Part shown: positions 6,811 to 8,377 of the stretch, one piece after another
How positions within the stretch are numbered: position 1 is the first letter of the stretch
Layout of the letters: each line of letters starts with the position of its first letter
Source: Natronohydrobacter sp.
GTDB taxonomy: Bacteria > Pseudomonadota > Alphaproteobacteria > Rhodobacterales > Rhodobacteraceae
DNA length: 8,377 bases
Direction: 5' to 3'
NCBI GenBank assembly: GCA_007117255.1
Contig: SKGU01000035.1
Location: 1-8,377 of the forward strand
The notes under the pieces: generated by a model
Told to the model about the DNA's origin: nothing
What the model saw: the letters and a program-made list of their open reading frames with translations, nothing else
Databases searched by the model: none
Made by a program: the position numbers and the translations under genes

Positions 6811-7539
6811 CTAACGAACGCCACGCTGCGCGCGGATTGCGCCCCCCAGTTCCATCGTGTAGCTTGCAAGGGAGTCAAGTGCTGCGTTGGCTTGCTTCGC
6901 TTTGCCTTTATCCACAGCCTCTGTCAGTGTCTCGTGCATGGCGACAATGCGCGCGCGGGAACGGGCGGTGAAAGTGATCATGTTCATCAAGGGCTGCATC
7001 GCCTCGACTGCACCGGCCATGTGCCATGACAGAACTGGATTGCTTGCCGCATCGACCAGTGCGCGGTGAAAAGCCACATCAGATGCGCAAAACGCTTCAT
7101 CAGTCAGCCCTTCCGTGCCCTGCCGCGCGATTTCCGCGCGCATGGAGGCCAGATGCGAGGGTGTGCGCCGGGCGCAAGCCAGTGGCAGGCAGGCGCGCTC
7201 CAGCGCAAAGCGCGCCTCGGCTGCGGTCTCAAAATCGACAGTGTTCATGGACAGCAGAAGTGTCGCCGTCGTGACCATATGCTCTTGCGCCTCATCAAAG
7301 CTGAGACGATTCACAAAGGCCCCACCAGTCGCGCCGCGCTGGGTGCGGATCAGGTTTTGCGCGGCCAGTCGTTTCAGCGCCTCGCGCACGGTGGGGCGGG
7401 ACACATTGAAACGCGCCGCAAGATCGCCTTCTGAGGGCAGGCGCCCATCGACAGGCAAGTCGCCGGAAATGATCGCATCGCGGATGGTCTGCGCGATCTG
7501 CTGGGAATAGTCGCGCGCGCTGTCCAGTTCAGTTTTCAC
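6811..7539 (-). CDS. GntR-family transcriptional regulator, FadR subfamily (FCD domain)
   Basis: This is a 242-residue repressor-type regulator. Residues about 8-76 form the GntR winged helix, with the signature RLPSEGDLAARFNVSRPTVR (33-52) and the wing RTQRGATGGAFV (65-76). Residues about 100-235 are an all-helical FCD ligand-binding domain. The metal-site residues D154 and H158 (D-x3-H) and H202 are present, but the expected last histidine, 22 residues after H202, is L224. The ligand is unknown; FCD proteins usually sense carboxylates, other small organic acids or acyl-CoA. Translation probably starts at the GTG at 7539, with GGA about 8 bases upstream. The gene is divergent from the DUF2182 gene, and the shared region carries two TGTC-N-GACA palindromes that are its likely operators, one of them only about 14 bases from its own start. 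It is convergent with the GDPD gene, with no gap between the stops. Confidence 0.94.
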   Translation of the reverse strand: MKTELDSARDYSQQIAQTIRDAIISGDLPVDGRLPSEGDLAARFNVSRPTVREALKRLAAQNLIRTQRGATGGAFVNRLSFDEAQEHMVTTATLLLSMNTVDFETAAEARFALERACLPLACARRTPSHLASMRAEIARQGTEGLTDEAFCASDVAFHRALVDAASNPVLSWHMAGAVEAMQPLMNMITFTARSRARIVAMHETLTEAVDKGKAKQANAALDSLASYTMELGGAIRAQRGVR

Positions 7540-7553
7540 GTTGCTGTTCCGCT

Positions 7554-7568
7554 ATATGTCAGACAATT
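7554..7568. promoter_or_regulatory. Likely GntR operator, site 1 (imperfect palindrome)
   Basis: ATATGTC-A-GACAATT shares the core TGTC-N-GACA with site 2, and its left arm is identical to that of site 2. The spacing of GT and AC about the centre fits the GT-N3-AC core expected for FadR-type GntR proteins. It lies about 14 bases upstream of the GTG of the repressor gene, a position suited to autorepression. The next 10 bases or so are very AT-rich. Confidence 0.65.
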
Positions 7569-7595
7569 AATATTTGCCAGACCGCAATCGGCCTG

Positions 7596-7610
7596 ATATG
7601 TCTGACATAT
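7596..7610. promoter_or_regulatory. Likely GntR operator, site 2 (perfect palindrome)
   Basis: ATATGTC-T-GACATAT is a perfect 15-base palindrome with 7-bp arms and a GT-N3-AC core typical of the FadR subfamily. Its centre (7603) is 42 bp from that of site 1 (7561), about four turns of DNA, so two dimers could bind the same face. It ends 40 bases upstream of the DUF2182 GTG. A weak promoter candidate toward DUF2182 (TTGCCA at 7574-7579, 17-base gap, TATGTC at 7597-7602) would overlap this site, which fits repression; the promoter itself is uncertain. Confidence 0.7.
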
Positions 7611-7650
7611 ACGACTCTTCCTTCAACGCCAAGCCCAAAGGCCCACAAAC

Positions 7651-8377
7651 GTGCAGCTCGCCCCGCGCCTACGCAAGATGACCGCACCACATTGGTTGGG
7701 GCTTTACGGTGTGATCCTTCTGGCATGGGTTTTGCTCTATGCCATGCAGCTCCCGTCCGATTTGTTGGTAGCGGCCAACATCTACGGGGCAGAGTTCTGG
7801 GAGGCATTGTGCCGCATAGAGCCGGGCCTTGCCGGTGCGCCGAATATCTTGCTGATGTGGGCGCTGATGTCAGCGGCAATGATGGCCCCGACCGCGTTAC
7901 CTGCGTTCTCTACATGGGAGGATCTGGTGCAAACCGGCCGCGCGCAGGGATTCGGGTTGCTGCTGGGGGGCTACCTGCTGATCTGGTCGGGTTTCGCCGT
8001 GCTCGCCACTGGCACGCAACTGGCATTGGCAGGGGCGGGTTTGCTGACGCCCTTGGGCGAGAGCGCAAGTGTCTGGCTGACAGCCGCGCTTCTGATGGGG
8101 GCAGGGGCTTATCAATTCTCGACATTGAAAGAGGCTTGCCTGTCGAAATGCCGCCGCCCGCTAACATTTTTCATGCAGCACTGGGATGAGGGGCCGTGGC
8201 GCATGGGGCTGCGACTGGGCGCAGTTTGTCTGGGCTGTTGCTGGGCGCTGATGCTGCTGGCCTTCATCGGGGGCACGATGAATCTGTTGTGGATGGGCGG
8301 CGCGATGGTGCTGATGATGCTGGAAAAACTGCCCACTATCGGGACCGTGATGACGCGGCCTTTAGGCTATGGGCTGA
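7651..8377 (+). CDS. DUF2182 family membrane protein (3' end outside window)
   Basis: The frame stays open from the GTG at 7651 to the window end, giving 242 residues without a stop. The sequence fits the DUF2182 family, described as predicted metal-binding integral membrane proteins of unknown function. Visible hallmarks are a hydrophobic Met-rich segment ILLMWALMSAAMMAP (66-80), GYLLIWSGF (107-115), LKEACLSKC with C163 and C167, then HW (H177), and CLGCCWALM (193-201) followed by GGTMNLLWM. Five or six membrane helices are apparent, at about 15-34, 66-86, 100-122, 140-158, 188-207 and 210-226. The GTG start has AAAGG about 9 bases upstream. An ATG at 7678 is the alternative but has no ribosome site. 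In other genomes the family is often found beside DUF1326 genes; whether that holds here lies beyond the window. The upstream palindromes suggest control by the divergent GntR protein. Confidence 0.88.
   Translation, partial: MQLAPRLRKMTAPHWLGLYGVILLAWVLLYAMQLPSDLLVAANIYGAEFWEALCRIEPGLAGAPNILLMWALMSAAMMAPTALPAFSTWEDLVQTGRAQGFGLLLGGYLLIWSGFAVLATGTQLALAGAGLLTPLGESASVWLTAALLMGAGAYQFSTLKEACLSKCRRPLTFFMQHWDEGPWRMGLRLGAVCLGCCWALMLLAFIGGTMNLLWMGGAMVLMMLEKLPTIGTVMTRPLGYGL

Noticed and set aside
7692..8189. Open frame of 165 codons on the + strand at the start of the DUF2182 region.
   Set aside because: It is out of frame with the hydrophobic, motif-bearing DUF2182 reading frame that runs from 7651 to the window end.

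Overview
The window looks like a chromosomal segment of an alphaproteobacterium, most likely of the Rhodobacterales/Roseobacter type. The evidence is the TrcR (DUF1013) protein, a family I know only from Alphaproteobacteria, the moderately high GC content with matching codon use, and the style of the FCD-type GntR, DUF2182 and UgpQ-like proteins. The assignment rests on protein character, not on a database search. No insertion sequence, phage gene, CRISPR array, rRNA or complete tRNA is visible.

Layout. Bases 1-944 (+) hold the C-terminal part of a hybrid sensor histidine kinase (ATPase domain plus receiver); its start is outside the window. It converges on a small exported or membrane-anchored RNase T2 (953-1651, -). 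A 142-base divergent spacer leads to trcR (1794-2582, +), followed after a terminator-like hairpin by pheT (2663-5083, +), the beta subunit of phenylalanyl-tRNA synthetase. The stop codon of pheT interlocks with that of a convergent, stand-alone Hen1-like RNA 3'-end methyltransferase (5080-5691, -). A 195-base divergent spacer separates this from a cytoplasmic glycerophosphodiester phosphodiesterase (5887-6810, +). That gene abuts a convergent GntR/FCD repressor (6811-7539, -) with no bases between the stops. The repressor is divergent from a DUF2182 membrane protein gene (7651 to the window end, +, incomplete).

How the genes work together. Strand changes at almost every gene, so most genes are their own transcription units; only trcR-pheT run in tandem, and a hairpin lies between them. 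The clearest functional link is between the GntR repressor and the DUF2182 gene. Their shared upstream region carries two copies of a palindrome with core TGTC-N-GACA, whose centres are 42 bp apart, about four helical turns. This fits autoregulation and control of the membrane protein. The rest is a mixture of core functions (pheT, trcR) and accessory enzymes.

The most interesting items are the stand-alone Hen1-type methyltransferase, which has neither the N-terminal half nor the Pnkp partner known from the bacterial RNA-repair system, and the repressor/operator/DUF2182 module, whose function is not known.
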